NCBI GenBank assembly: GCA_964396265.1
Contig: CAYNEM010000007.1
Span: forward strand, 62,001 to 126,000
DNA: 64,000 nt
Source of the DNA: EA-27 sp964396265
GTDB taxonomy: Archaea > Thermoplasmatota > Thermoplasmata > RBG-16-68-12 > EA-27
Reading direction: 5' to 3'
Shown: one piece after another, positions 17,591-25,355 of the stretch
How positions within the stretch are numbered: the first letter of the stretch is position 1
Layout: each line of letters opens with the position of its first letter
The notes under the pieces: generated by a model
What the model was told of the DNA's origin: nothing
The model's input: the letters and a program-made list of their open reading frames with translations, nothing else
Database searches by the model: none
Translations under genes and position numbers: made by a program

Positions 17591-17662
17591 TCTTGTGGCG
17601 GCGGATATGGGATAGGCCGGCTTGCGGAACCTTCTAGCCGGGAGGCGTTATCTCGGGACCGG

Positions 17663-17911
17663 ATGCAACCCGCGTGGGGGCCTCAGGCAGCAATGTACGC
17701 GCCCCCGCGGCCGTGGGATCGCCGGCTCGTGGCGGGCGCTGCCCTCGCGTTCACGGGCTTTCTGCTTCAGGGCCTAGGCTGGCTCTCCTATCTTCTGACG
17801 TGGAACTGGGGCCTGAACCTATTCGTCTTCATTCTCTTGGGAGTCGGCAGCATCCTGGCCGGGGTCGGCTTCCTGCTCGCGTTCCTTGGCCTCGCGCGGT
17901 TGCGGGCCTAG
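17663..17911 (+). CDS. small two-helix membrane protein
   Basis: 82 residues, no family recognised. Two transmembrane helices are clear: LVAGAALAFTGFLLQGLGWLS and LNLFVFILLGVGSILAGVGFLL, joined by a short loop with several Trp. The N-terminal 20 residues are Pro- and aromatic-rich. The ATG at 17663 is chosen because the reading frame upstream has no membrane or conserved character. A TATA-like CCTATAAG is at 17581-17588, giving a leader of roughly 50 nt. Hypothetical. Confidence 0.5.
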   Translation: MQPAWGPQAAMYAPPRPWDRRLVAGAALAFTGFLLQGLGWLSYLLTWNWGLNLFVFILLGVGSILAGVGFLLAFLGLARLRA

Positions 17912-17949
17912 GACCGCGCACTCGAACCTTCCTCGCGACCCCAAGCTCC

Positions 17950-18699
17950 TCAGTCCAAGCTCTGGACGATCTCCACGCGGTCGAACTCCTTGCGCAGCCG
18001 CGTCATCTGCTCCAGCTCCAATCCTTCGGGAGCGAGGGTCACGAACAGGGTCGCCTCGTAGACGCTCGACAGGTCCGTCACCTTCTTGATGAACTTGAAC
18101 ACCTTGTCGAATCCGTTCTCGACCACCAGGTATTCGAGGCCGTCGACGAGCAGCGCTCCCCCCTTGTTGGCCTTCAGGAAGTTGCTAAGCGCGCGCATGA
18201 CCTCGAACTCGAGCCGGCGCGGGTCGAGGCTCCGGGTCCCCATGGCGGTGTCCGACAACCAGTACTGCTCGATGTCCGGCAACCCGTACTCGCGCTGGAG
18301 CTTGTCGGGGAAGGCCGTGGACATGCACAGTCCCGGGATCCGCTTGCGGACGACGCTGACGAACCAGTCGTAAGCTACGTGGGGCTCCTCGCCGATGATC
18401 AGGTAATTGTACTTCCGGGCGATCTCTTTCAGGATCACGCCGCAGTTCCCGCACTTCCAGCGTGCGGGATCCGCATCCACCTCGATCCGTTCGACTTCTC
18501 CGCAGGTAGGGCATCGGATGGAGTTCCCGTCCTCGCTGGGGCTCGGTCTCGACTCGAGGGGCCGCCAACAGTTGATGCACAGGCCGTCCGCTGCGTGTTC
18601 GGGGTGGTACGTCTTCCCGCAGACACACGTGTACGCCTTCCTAGAGTCGTCGACGGCCCGATCGCACACCCCGCAGACCGGCGTCGACTCAAGCGCCAC
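17950..18699 (-). CDS. zinc-ribbon DUF835 protein
   Basis: 249 residues. Residues 9-90 hold Cys/His modules (CGVC...CVCGKTYHPEH...CINC, then CPTCGE...CGNC) that should bind two to three zinc ions. Residues about 95-249 are a DUF835 domain, an archaeal alpha/beta domain of unknown function with YNYLIIGEEP, DPRRLEFEVMRALSNFL and GGALLVDGLEYLVVENG, the last resembling a Walker-B-like strand. No membrane helix. The GTG start overlaps the stop of the upstream surface-protein gene by 11 nt. It is the last gene of the operon that begins with the winged-helix regulator. The C-terminal module of the gene at 27115-29562 is a close paralogue. Confidence 0.82.
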   Translation of the reverse strand: MALESTPVCGVCDRAVDDSRKAYTCVCGKTYHPEHAADGLCINCWRPLESRPSPSEDGNSIRCPTCGEVERIEVDADPARWKCGNCGVILKEIARKYNYLIIGEEPHVAYDWFVSVVRKRIPGLCMSTAFPDKLQREYGLPDIEQYWLSDTAMGTRSLDPRRLEFEVMRALSNFLKANKGGALLVDGLEYLVVENGFDKVFKFIKKVTDLSSVYEATLFVTLAPEGLELEQMTRLRKEFDRVEIVQSLD

Positions 18700-21361
18700 G
18701 TCTCGACCTCCGGTGTCGGGTGATCCCCAAGGCAGCGACGACGACGACGACCCACGCGATCCCCTCGAACTCCGGAACGATGATGTCGATGTGGCCCCAC
18801 GTGTTGGGGCTCATGTCGTTCACGGCAGTGCTCCCCCAGGTGTAGTTGAAGGGGAGCCCCTCGTTGTGCGCGACGATGGCAAACCCGGCACGCCGGCCTG
18901 GGGGAGGAACGGCGATTCCCCAGACGTCTGTGTAGTGAATCTGGAACTCGTAGACTTCCTGGAAGGACGAGAAGTTCCCGACCGCGAAATCGCCAGGATT
19001 GCAGGCAAGGCCGCACGGGCCCCACGCGACCCCGGTCCCCCTCTCCTTGATGAGGGGTGAGAAGCCGCTGTGGACGCGGAACCTCCGGTCATCCAGCGCC
19101 GGCGCAATCCCTCCGTTGTGCGCGGTGTCGAACAGGAGTTCGCCCCAGTCAAGAAGGCTTGGTGTCGTGTCTGAGAATACGGCGAGGCATAGATACACGA
19201 AACCCGTATCGTCCCGCCGGCCGACCGAGAACGACATATCGAGGGTGAAGTCCATGCTCGCATTGTCGTATTCCCCGTTCCCGAAGTCGCAGAAGCCGTC
19301 CACCAGGGGAATGTTCGCGAGGGGGGTCGCCGCGATGGGCCGTGCGCCGGGTCCATGTAGCGGAAGGAGGCCTGGCTCCCCGCGCGTCCCCCGGAGACCT
19401 GCGGGGTCGCTCACGTCCCCACCTCCGGACCAATCCGTGGACGCGAATACAAGGGTCGGGTTGTTCGTCGGTCCGAGGAAGGCAAGAGGGGCGGACGCCT
19501 CGAGTCGGGTGCCGACGAACGCGACCGGGAACGGGTGGGCCTGCAGCTCCCACCCTCCGAGTGTTCCGTTCCAGGCGGAGAGCTCCTTGGATGTGATGCG
19601 ACCCATGCGCCCTCGAATCTCGAGCCGTCGGTCCGCGACGAGGCCCAAGACCGACTGACCGATCGAGGAGCGGTCATCGGTGTCGACGAAGATCCGCAGG
19701 ATGTCCTCTCCGGCCTCGCGACGGATCGGGAAGACGGACGCGTTGGGAGCCGGTCCCGAGTCCTGGATCCTCGGGACGCGCGTGTCCGGAAGGAGGGAAC
19801 CTCCCAGGACCTCACCTTCCGTCCGGAGGTAGAAGAAAGCATCGGCCGCCAGGGCGTTGGCGGACTCCCATAGGTCGACGGAGTCCGGCGCAGTGTCATC
19901 CGCGTCCCGGTCGACGGACGTCCAGTCGTCGAACAGGCCGTCGATCGTCTTGCCTGTCGGGCTGGCGGCGACATACACGCGGGCGCCCGCGCCGAGGAGC
20001 GTGAGTGGAACGGAGTTACCGGAACCCACGGCCGTTGCTGTGACCCCCGTCACGCGGAGGGTCACGAAGGCCCCCGGCAAGAGCCCCGCCGGATCCAGGT
20101 AGACCTCCTCGACGCGCTCCGTTCCGCTCCGTACCACGAACGGCGTTGCGGGCAGGGTGCCAGCGCCCCCGCCGACGCGTTCGACGGAGATGCCGCTGAC
20201 AGAGACGTCGCCCCCCAGGGCGCGCATCCTCAGCTCGAGCACCGGCGCGTTCGCCGACACCACGCTCGCGATGGGCCGCTGATCGACGACGAGCGCTCCC
20301 GGGGCGAGCCCCACGGCGGCCCCGAGGTCCGACACCCCCGCCGTGCTCAGCGCGATCCTCAACTGAAGGTCCGGGCTGGTCGTGAACCCGACCATCGTAT
20401 CGTCGAGAGAGAACTCGAACTCCCGGCCCACCACGGCTGCGGGGAAGATGCCGTGGTTGAGGAACGCGGTCGCGTTGTCGGGATCGGGCCCTCCGGTCCA
20501 CTCCCGGAACGTTACTCCCTCCAGGCTTCCGTCCCATCCGTAGAGCTCCGCGACGAAGTGGGCGTCCATGCCGGGCCCCGCATACCCGGGGCCGCGGGAT
20601 CCGGAGCTGAAGAACACGTACACGCTAGACGCGATGGACCCCGAGAAGAGGGGCGCCTCCGTCCTGCCGTAGACGAGAAGCTCGTATTGGGTCGTGTGGA
20701 CTGCAAAAGACTCTAGGTCGACGGAGTCCAGTCGCGCATCCTTCGCATCGGGGTATTGGAGGACCCCGGCCCACTCACCGAAGTCGCCGTCGACCACGAA
20801 CGCCGTCTGGGGGGGCGGACTTCCGATCATCAATCCGAGAAGCGGGATTGCAACGTAGGCGACGCAGATGATCATGGCTCCGATGCGCATGTCCCTACGA
20901 CTCACCTCACCGGACGGCGTCCGGCCGCTCGCGATACCAATCCGATCCCGGGAGACCCCGCTGTTCAACCCGTTCGTCCGACCGCTGTTGCCGTTGACCA
21001 TCCCGTTCGTACGGCCTTTGGTCCCATTGACGATCCCGTTCGTGCGACCTCGCGTCCCGTTGACCATCCCGTTCGTACGGCCTTTGGTCCCATTGACGAT
21101 CCCGTTCGTGCGACCTCGCGTCCCGTTGACCAATCCGTTCGTTCGCCCGACGTTGCCGTTCGTGAGGCCCGTGGCCCCGGCGGCGCTCGCCCGTCCCATC
21201 TGGGCCCGCCGAGGGCCGTCCCCTGGGGGCGCGCGTGCGGGAAGGTCCACCGGCGACTGGTCAACGTCCGTGACGTCGTCTCCCATGGAAGCACCGGGAT
21301 GGGCGTCCCGACGTTCGCGCCTGCGGGAATTCCGAGACTTCCGAGAGGACTCGTCGCTCAT
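18689..21361 (-). CDS. two-helix cell-surface protein with cytoplasmic GRTNG 11-residue repeat
   Basis: 890 residues from the ATG at 21361, which lies 5 nt after GGAGG; a longer reading would overlap the upstream gene. Residues 1-65 are charged (many Arg, Ser, Asp). Residues about 66-135 are six units of GRTNG-x-VNGT-R/K (period 11). A signal-anchor helix follows (about 160-180, preceded by RRDMR), then an ectodomain of about 680 residues holding two DG-x-F-x-(E/D)-W segments (VDGDFGEWAGV and IDGLFDDWTSV) like CBM9/DOMON domains, and a final helix (IAWVVVVVAALGIT) with a basic tail. By the positive-inside rule both ends and the repeat are cytoplasmic. Function unknown; its operon suggests a sensor or surface organiser linked to KaiC-type ATPases. 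Confidence 0.75.
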   Translation of the reverse strand: MSDESSRKSRNSRRRERRDAHPGASMGDDVTDVDQSPVDLPARAPPGDGPRRAQMGRASAAGATGLTNGNVGRTNGLVNGTRGRTNGIVNGTKGRTNGMVNGTRGRTNGIVNGTKGRTNGMVNGNSGRTNGLNSGVSRDRIGIASGRTPSGEVSRRDMRIGAMIICVAYVAIPLLGLMIGSPPPQTAFVVDGDFGEWAGVLQYPDAKDARLDSVDLESFAVHTTQYELLVYGRTEAPLFSGSIASSVYVFFSSGSRGPGYAGPGMDAHFVAELYGWDGSLEGVTFREWTGGPDPDNATAFLNHGIFPAAVVGREFEFSLDDTMVGFTTSPDLQLRIALSTAGVSDLGAAVGLAPGALVVDQRPIASVVSANAPVLELRMRALGGDVSVSGISVERVGGGAGTLPATPFVVRSGTERVEEVYLDPAGLLPGAFVTLRVTGVTATAVGSGNSVPLTLLGAGARVYVAASPTGKTIDGLFDDWTSVDRDADDTAPDSVDLWESANALAADAFFYLRTEGEVLGGSLLPDTRVPRIQDSGPAPNASVFPIRREAGEDILRIFVDTDDRSSIGQSVLGLVADRRLEIRGRMGRITSKELSAWNGTLGGWELQAHPFPVAFVGTRLEASAPLAFLGPTNNPTLVFASTDWSGGGDVSDPAGLRGTRGEPGLLPLHGPGARPIAATPLANIPLVDGFCDFGNGEYDNASMDFTLDMSFSVGRRDDTGFVYLCLAVFSDTTPSLLDWGELLFDTAHNGGIAPALDDRRFRVHSGFSPLIKERGTGVAWGPCGLACNPGDFAVGNFSSFQEVYEFQIHYTDVWGIAVPPPGRRAGFAIVAHNEGLPFNYTWGSTAVNDMSPNTWGHIDIIVPEFEGIAWVVVVVAALGITRHRRSRRGA
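20991..21122. repeat. two perfect 66-bp tandem units coding the GRTNG repeat
   Basis: The unit starting CCGTTGACCATCCCG at 20991 recurs without change at 21057, and a third partial unit starts at 21123. Each 66-bp unit codes two 11-residue repeats of the surface protein. The perfect identity, silent sites included, points to recent duplication. Confidence 0.9.
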
Positions 21362-21362
21362 C

Positions 21363-23270
21363 TCAGCCTCCCCGGGCAGGCCTCGCGCGCACGCGAGGAC
21401 CTCGCAGGGCCCTCCGGATGGATCCAAGTCCGAGGGCGACGACGAGCGAGCCAGTGAGGGCTGCGGCGGCGTTGAGCCAGCCGAAGGCCTCGTAGCGGTC
21501 CCCGATCACCGGAACGCGGAGGATGTCGTGGAAGAAGGAACCCAACAAAAGCCCCGATCCTCCGACCGAGACGAGCAGGATCCCCGCATAGAATGTGGGC
21601 CTCTTTCCCCAGCGGCGTCGAGCCCCGGCCGGGGCGTCGTGCGTTTTCCCCTGGAGCCGCTCTGGAGAAGGGGCATCGACCTCGGGCGCCGGGCGCGGGG
21701 CGCTCGCCCGGAGTGCTTCCGGCCTCTCGAGAGGCTTCGATGCCCGGACGAATGTGGTCGCGATTTCGGGCTCCCCCGGGGGAGGCGGGGGGATCTCCCG
21801 CTTCGATTCCTGGGCGACGGGCATCGGGCGGGGCGGGGGCGCCGGTCGCGGTTTCATCACGGCCCGCAGCCGGTCCGCATGCTCCTTTGGCAGCCCGGAG
21901 AACAAGGCGATGTCGGCAGGGTCGCCTTCGAGGAATCGCGCATACGTCCCGAAGAACTTGGCGACCGCCCCGGCCGTCTTGCGGGACGCGCCCAGGCTCA
22001 GTAGAAAGAGGACCAGCTCCCGCCTGCCCATGGCGGACTCGGGCCCAAGGGCCGCGCCGGCAACTTCGGTCGGGCTTCGACCCGAGTCACCGGAACGGTC
22101 CCCCGGTGCCCCCCGATCCAGGTAGTGAAGGAGCCGCTCCACCAGGTCAGCCCGGCTTCCCGACAACTTCAACCCGGACTCCCGGCACAGCACCTCCAGC
22201 TCGTGTCGCTTGGCGATCTGGATCTCGGCCCGGACCAGGTTCCGCAGCTCCTGGGCAGGGGGTTCGGGCGCGTCCTTCAGGATCTCCACGAAGATGGCGC
22301 ACGTCCCGCAGAATCCCTCGGTCTCTCGTTCCTCGAACGCGAGCGGTCCCTTGCAGTTCGGGCAGCGGTCCGGTGCAAGGTCCGATTCCTTCTCGGGGGT
22401 TCGCTTCCCCGCACTCTTGCCGACGGGAGTTCGTTCGGCCGGCCGTACCGACGGCGCAGCAGCCCGGGGAGCTTCCCCCGAGCGATCAGCGGCCGTTGCT
22501 GGGTCGGGGTGTGGCGGCGGAGCCTCCGTCTGTCGAGACTCCTGCGGCCCGGGCAGAACGACAGAAGGGCCTTTGCCGGAGACCATTTCCAGGTTGTGGA
22601 CCCTCGGATCGGGGACCGTGTCCTTGAGCCAGAGGACGACGATCCTGCGCCGCACCGTGTCGGCGTCCTGCTCCCGGATGATGTCGACCACGCCGTCGAA
22701 GGGCTGACAGACCGTGGAGACGACTTCCTGCTCATGCATGTCTCGCTCCAAGAGGAACAGGCCGGTGACCTTGTTGTAGGCCAGCTTCGCTTTGACGTTC
22801 TGGGCGAATTCGTACACCTGACTCGAGTTGTGGATCCGCAGGGACGGGGACAGGATCTCCACGAGCCCTCGGCGCGCGACGCGGGGGGCGAGCCCTGCGA
22901 TGGCTCGGCTCACCCCGATGCCCACGTCCGTCAGATCCACGGAACAACGGAGGATCGGGCCCCGCTCCTCGACCCCCGCAACGTTCTCCCTTTGCCGGGA
23001 GTACCAGTCCACGATTCGCAACCGGTTCTCCGACAGCGCGGCCGGAACATCCGCACCGGACCGCGTCAGGGATTCGAGGAATTGTTCGGGCGACGTGGAC
23101 GACACGAGGGCGATTACTGCCTCCCCCAAGCGCAGCCCCTCGGCTACGAACCGGAGAGCGAACTCGTCCTTCTCGTTCCCCGGCGGGCCTTGCAGGATCA
23201 CGGACGAGCCGGCGAGAAACCCGCCGCCGACCAGTGCATCGAAGCCCTCCACGCCCGAGCGGACCCGCAT
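21363..23270 (-). CDS. KaiC/RecA-like protein with zinc ribbon, SAP-like region and two C-terminal helices
   Basis: 635 residues. Residues 1-235 form a KaiC-type RecA domain beginning RVRSGVEGFDALVGGGF. Its P-loop GPPGNEKD keeps the Lys but has Asp in place of Ser/Thr, so ATP hydrolysis is doubtful. A Pro-rich linker leads to a zinc ribbon (CPNCKGPLAF...FCGTCAIF, near 305-325), a SAP-like helical pair (LEVLCRESGLKLSGSRADLVERLL), a helix-hairpin-like segment (RELVLFLLSLGASRKTAG) and another Pro-rich stretch. Two transmembrane helices sit near 560-580 and 595-617 before a basic tail. Its ATG overlaps the TGA of the previous KaiC gene by 1 nt (TGATG), and the next gene follows at 1 nt, so translation is coupled. 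Confidence 0.75.
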   Translation of the reverse strand: MRVRSGVEGFDALVGGGFLAGSSVILQGPPGNEKDEFALRFVAEGLRLGEAVIALVSSTSPEQFLESLTRSGADVPAALSENRLRIVDWYSRQRENVAGVEERGPILRCSVDLTDVGIGVSRAIAGLAPRVARRGLVEILSPSLRIHNSSQVYEFAQNVKAKLAYNKVTGLFLLERDMHEQEVVSTVCQPFDGVVDIIREQDADTVRRRIVVLWLKDTVPDPRVHNLEMVSGKGPSVVLPGPQESRQTEAPPPHPDPATAADRSGEAPRAAAPSVRPAERTPVGKSAGKRTPEKESDLAPDRCPNCKGPLAFEERETEGFCGTCAIFVEILKDAPEPPAQELRNLVRAEIQIAKRHELEVLCRESGLKLSGSRADLVERLLHYLDRGAPGDRSGDSGRSPTEVAGAALGPESAMGRRELVLFLLSLGASRKTAGAVAKFFGTYARFLEGDPADIALFSGLPKEHADRLRAVMKPRPAPPPRPMPVAQESKREIPPPPPGEPEIATTFVRASKPLERPEALRASAPRPAPEVDAPSPERLQGKTHDAPAGARRRWGKRPTFYAGILLVSVGGSGLLLGSFFHDILRVPVIGDRYEAFGWLNAAAALTGSLVVALGLGSIRRALRGPRVRARPARGG

Positions 23271-23980
23271 CAGACCACCTTCTCATCCGCAAGGACCGTG
23301 AGGCCGGCGTCCGAGATGTAGACGGGATGTTTTACGGTGTCATGCTTGGTGAACCGCATCTTCCGGACGGTGATCGTGCGCCGCAGCTGCCCCTTCGTCT
23401 CCTCGAGTCCGAGATGCGTGAAGGAGTCTGCCAGGAACTGCTCGATGCCGTACCTCGTCAGGAGCTCCCCTTCCGGGGACTCCGCCAGGAGGACTGTCGT
23501 CACGTCCTCCTCCCGGAGGAAACGGCAGAAGGAGAACAGCCCTTGGCGGAACGCCTCGGCGGTCGGGTAGTGAAGACCCACGGCGGAGAGGGAGTCGATG
23601 ACGAGCCTCCGCACGTGCAGCTTCTTCAGGGACGCGGACAGGAAGTCCTGGAGCTCCTCGAAGCTCGCGGCGTCGTGCGAGGTCTTCGACATGCGCAGTT
23701 GGCCTAGGTCGATCAGGAAGAACAGGCCCCGACGCTTCTGCTCGCCGCTGGACATGCCGAATCGCTTCATCCCCCTCTCCAGGTTGGCCTGGCTCTCCTC
23801 GAGTACGAGGTACATCGAGGACTCGTTGTACTGCGAGGCGCCCGTGAGGCAGTAGTGGAGCGCAAAGAGGCTCTTGCCGCTCCCGGCAGGCCCGGAGATC
23901 AGGTTGATCGTCCGAAGGGGGAATCCCCCCTCGACGAGGACGTCGAATCCCTCGATCCCGGTCGGGACTCGCTCGCTCAG
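23270..23980 (-). CDS. KaiC-like (RAD55 family) ATPase, apparent CTG start
   Basis: 236 residues read from a CTG at 23980-23978. The KaiC N-terminal block ERVPTGIEGFDVLVEGGFP and an intact Walker A GPAGSGKS (residues 30-37) lie upstream of the first ATG in frame (23815) and are clearly coding. Walker B is RRLVIDSLSAVG, with LLAESPEGE downstream. No ATG, GTG or TTG precedes the conserved block. The CTG overlaps the TGA of the upstream regulator as CTGA, exactly where an ATGA would be expected, and AGGAGG lies 6 nt before it. It is likely a cytoplasmic ATP-dependent signalling ATPase that may pair with the degenerate KaiC protein encoded next. Confidence 0.85.
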   Translation of the reverse strand: MSERVPTGIEGFDVLVEGGFPLRTINLISGPAGSGKSLFALHYCLTGASQYNESSMYLVLEESQANLERGMKRFGMSSGEQKRRGLFFLIDLGQLRMSKTSHDAASFEELQDFLSASLKKLHVRRLVIDSLSAVGLHYPTAEAFRQGLFSFCRFLREEDVTTVLLAESPEGELLTRYGIEQFLADSFTHLGLEETKGQLRRTITVRKMRFTKHDTVKHPVYISDAGLTVLADEKVV

Positions 23981-24612
23981 AACACCCCTCCTGCTCGGTA
24001 GAGGAGGTTGTGTCGATGCACGACATCCTCGTGGCCTCGTCGGGCCTCTTCTGCGGCCGTGTCGAAGACGCGGTTCGCCGCGGCCCGCCCGATCGAGTCC
24101 GCGATGATCGCGTGGAGGGCGCCGAGGATCTCACCGAAGGTCTTCCGGACCGGCCCTGCCCCCTTCCTGAGGAGGCGCTCGGAGAGGTCCTTGTCTAGAT
24201 CTGGCTGCGTCGTGCCGAGGTGTGCCTCCAGTCGCTCCAGGATCCCGGGCAACCCGAGCCGTTCCACCTTCGCGAAGACGTTGGCGACGCAGGCGACGCA
24301 GTATGCGACGGCCTCCTTGTCGAGATCGGGGGGGCTCTTGAAGTCCAGCTCCAGAGCAACCCTTGGCGATAGCATCCGATACTCGAAGGTCGAGCGGACG
24401 GTGGACGTCCGAAGCCGGCGCTGGAGGATGCCGAGTTCGTACATCGGCACGAGGAGGTTCGAAACGGTGCTCGTGTGAATGTCCAGGGCTCGGGAGACCT
24501 CGCTCGCGATGTGCCACTCCCCGGAAGAGAGGTAGCGCAGGAGGCGGATGCCGTTCTCCCGGCTGAGCACCGACGCTGCCTTTCGGAATCCTTTCGCGTC
24601 CATCCATCGCAC
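23977..24612 (-). CDS. ArsR-like winged-helix transcriptional regulator
   Basis: 211 residues. Residues about 12-75 are a winged helix: ENGIRLLRYLSSGEWHIASEVSRALDI with recognition segment HTSTVSNLLVPMYELGIL. The remaining 130 residues are helical with paired Cys (YCVACVANVF) and may be a ligand or dimer domain (heavily charged, LERLEAHLG...SERLLRKG). It heads the five-gene operon with the two KaiC proteins, the GRTNG surface protein and the DUF835 protein, so it may be an autoregulator or an effector partner of the ATPase. The ATG at 24612 is followed by a second Met four codons later. Confidence 0.72.
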   Translation of the reverse strand: MRWMDAKGFRKAASVLSRENGIRLLRYLSSGEWHIASEVSRALDIHTSTVSNLLVPMYELGILQRRLRTSTVRSTFEYRMLSPRVALELDFKSPPDLDKEAVAYCVACVANVFAKVERLGLPGILERLEAHLGTTQPDLDKDLSERLLRKGAGPVRKTFGEILGALHAIIADSIGRAAANRVFDTAAEEARRGHEDVVHRHNLLYRAGGVF

Positions 24613-24800
24613 CTGGTCGCGGCTGGCTAGACTTTCTCCCCTGCTACTCTAAGCGCCTTGGAGGAGGCATCGTAAGAGGATTCCTCGCCGAATCTCCGGT
24701 ATGATTATCATCCCTGTGAACCGGGGGTCGATCGTCGGGGCCCTGAGGCCCCCCGCCGCCAAAGATTCATCTCGGCGGGCCCGTTCCGGCGGTGGTGGCG

Positions 24801-25355
24801 ATGGCGATGAAGGTCGTGGTCGGCGTCACGGGAGCCTCCGGGGTCCAGTATGCCCACGCGCTCCTGCGCAACCTCGAGGGGGCCCGCGTGGACCTCGTCG
24901 TCAGCGAGGATGCGAAGAAGGTGATCGCGCACGAGACTGAGCTCTCCGTGGAAGCGTTCGAGAAGCTCGCCGAGGCGACGTATGCGAACGACGACACGAC
25001 CGCGCCGCCCGCGTCCGGCTCCTATCGCTTCGACGCGATGGTCGTCATCCCCTGCTCGATGGGCACGCTGGGGAAGGTTGCGTGGGGGATCAGCGACAAC
25101 CTGATCACGCGCGCGGCGGCGGTGACGCTGAAGGAGCGCAGGAAGCTCATCCTCGTCCCGCGCGAGACGCCGCTGGCGGCGACCCACATCGAGAATATGC
25201 TCCGCCTGACGAACCAAGGCGCCGTGATCTTGCCCGCGATGCCGGGGTTCTATCACGGTCCGAAGTCCATCGACGATCTCGTGGATTTCGTGGTGGGGAA
25301 GGTGCTCGACCAGCTCGGGATCGAGCACACGCTGTTCAAGAGGTGGGGGGAATGA
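24801..25355 (+). CDS. ubiX: UbiX-family flavin prenyltransferase
   Basis: Makes prenylated FMN, the cofactor of UbiD-type decarboxylases, from FMN and dimethylallyl phosphate. The flavodoxin-like fold shows MKVVVGVTGASGVQYA, PCSMGTLGKVAWGISDNLITRAA and the late ILVPRETPLAATHIENMLRLTNQGAVILPAMPGFY, all family hallmarks. 184 residues, normal length. Start: ATG 24801 or the ATG two codons later that matches the family N-terminus best. It overlaps the next gene (ATGA), so the two are co-transcribed. No ubiD is in the window. Confidence 0.92.
   Translation: MAMKVVVGVTGASGVQYAHALLRNLEGARVDLVVSEDAKKVIAHETELSVEAFEKLAEATYANDDTTAPPASGSYRFDAMVVIPCSMGTLGKVAWGISDNLITRAAAVTLKERRKLILVPRETPLAATHIENMLRLTNQGAVILPAMPGFYHGPKSIDDLVDFVVGKVLDQLGIEHTLFKRWGE

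Noticed and set aside
20970..21140. Possible CRISPR-like repeats
   Set aside because: The DNA repeats are contiguous and in frame, coding the GRTNG repeat; there are no unique spacers between units.
23270..23815. KaiC ATPase read from the internal ATG at 23815
   Set aside because: Would remove the Walker A and the conserved N-terminal block, which are coded upstream in the same open frame.
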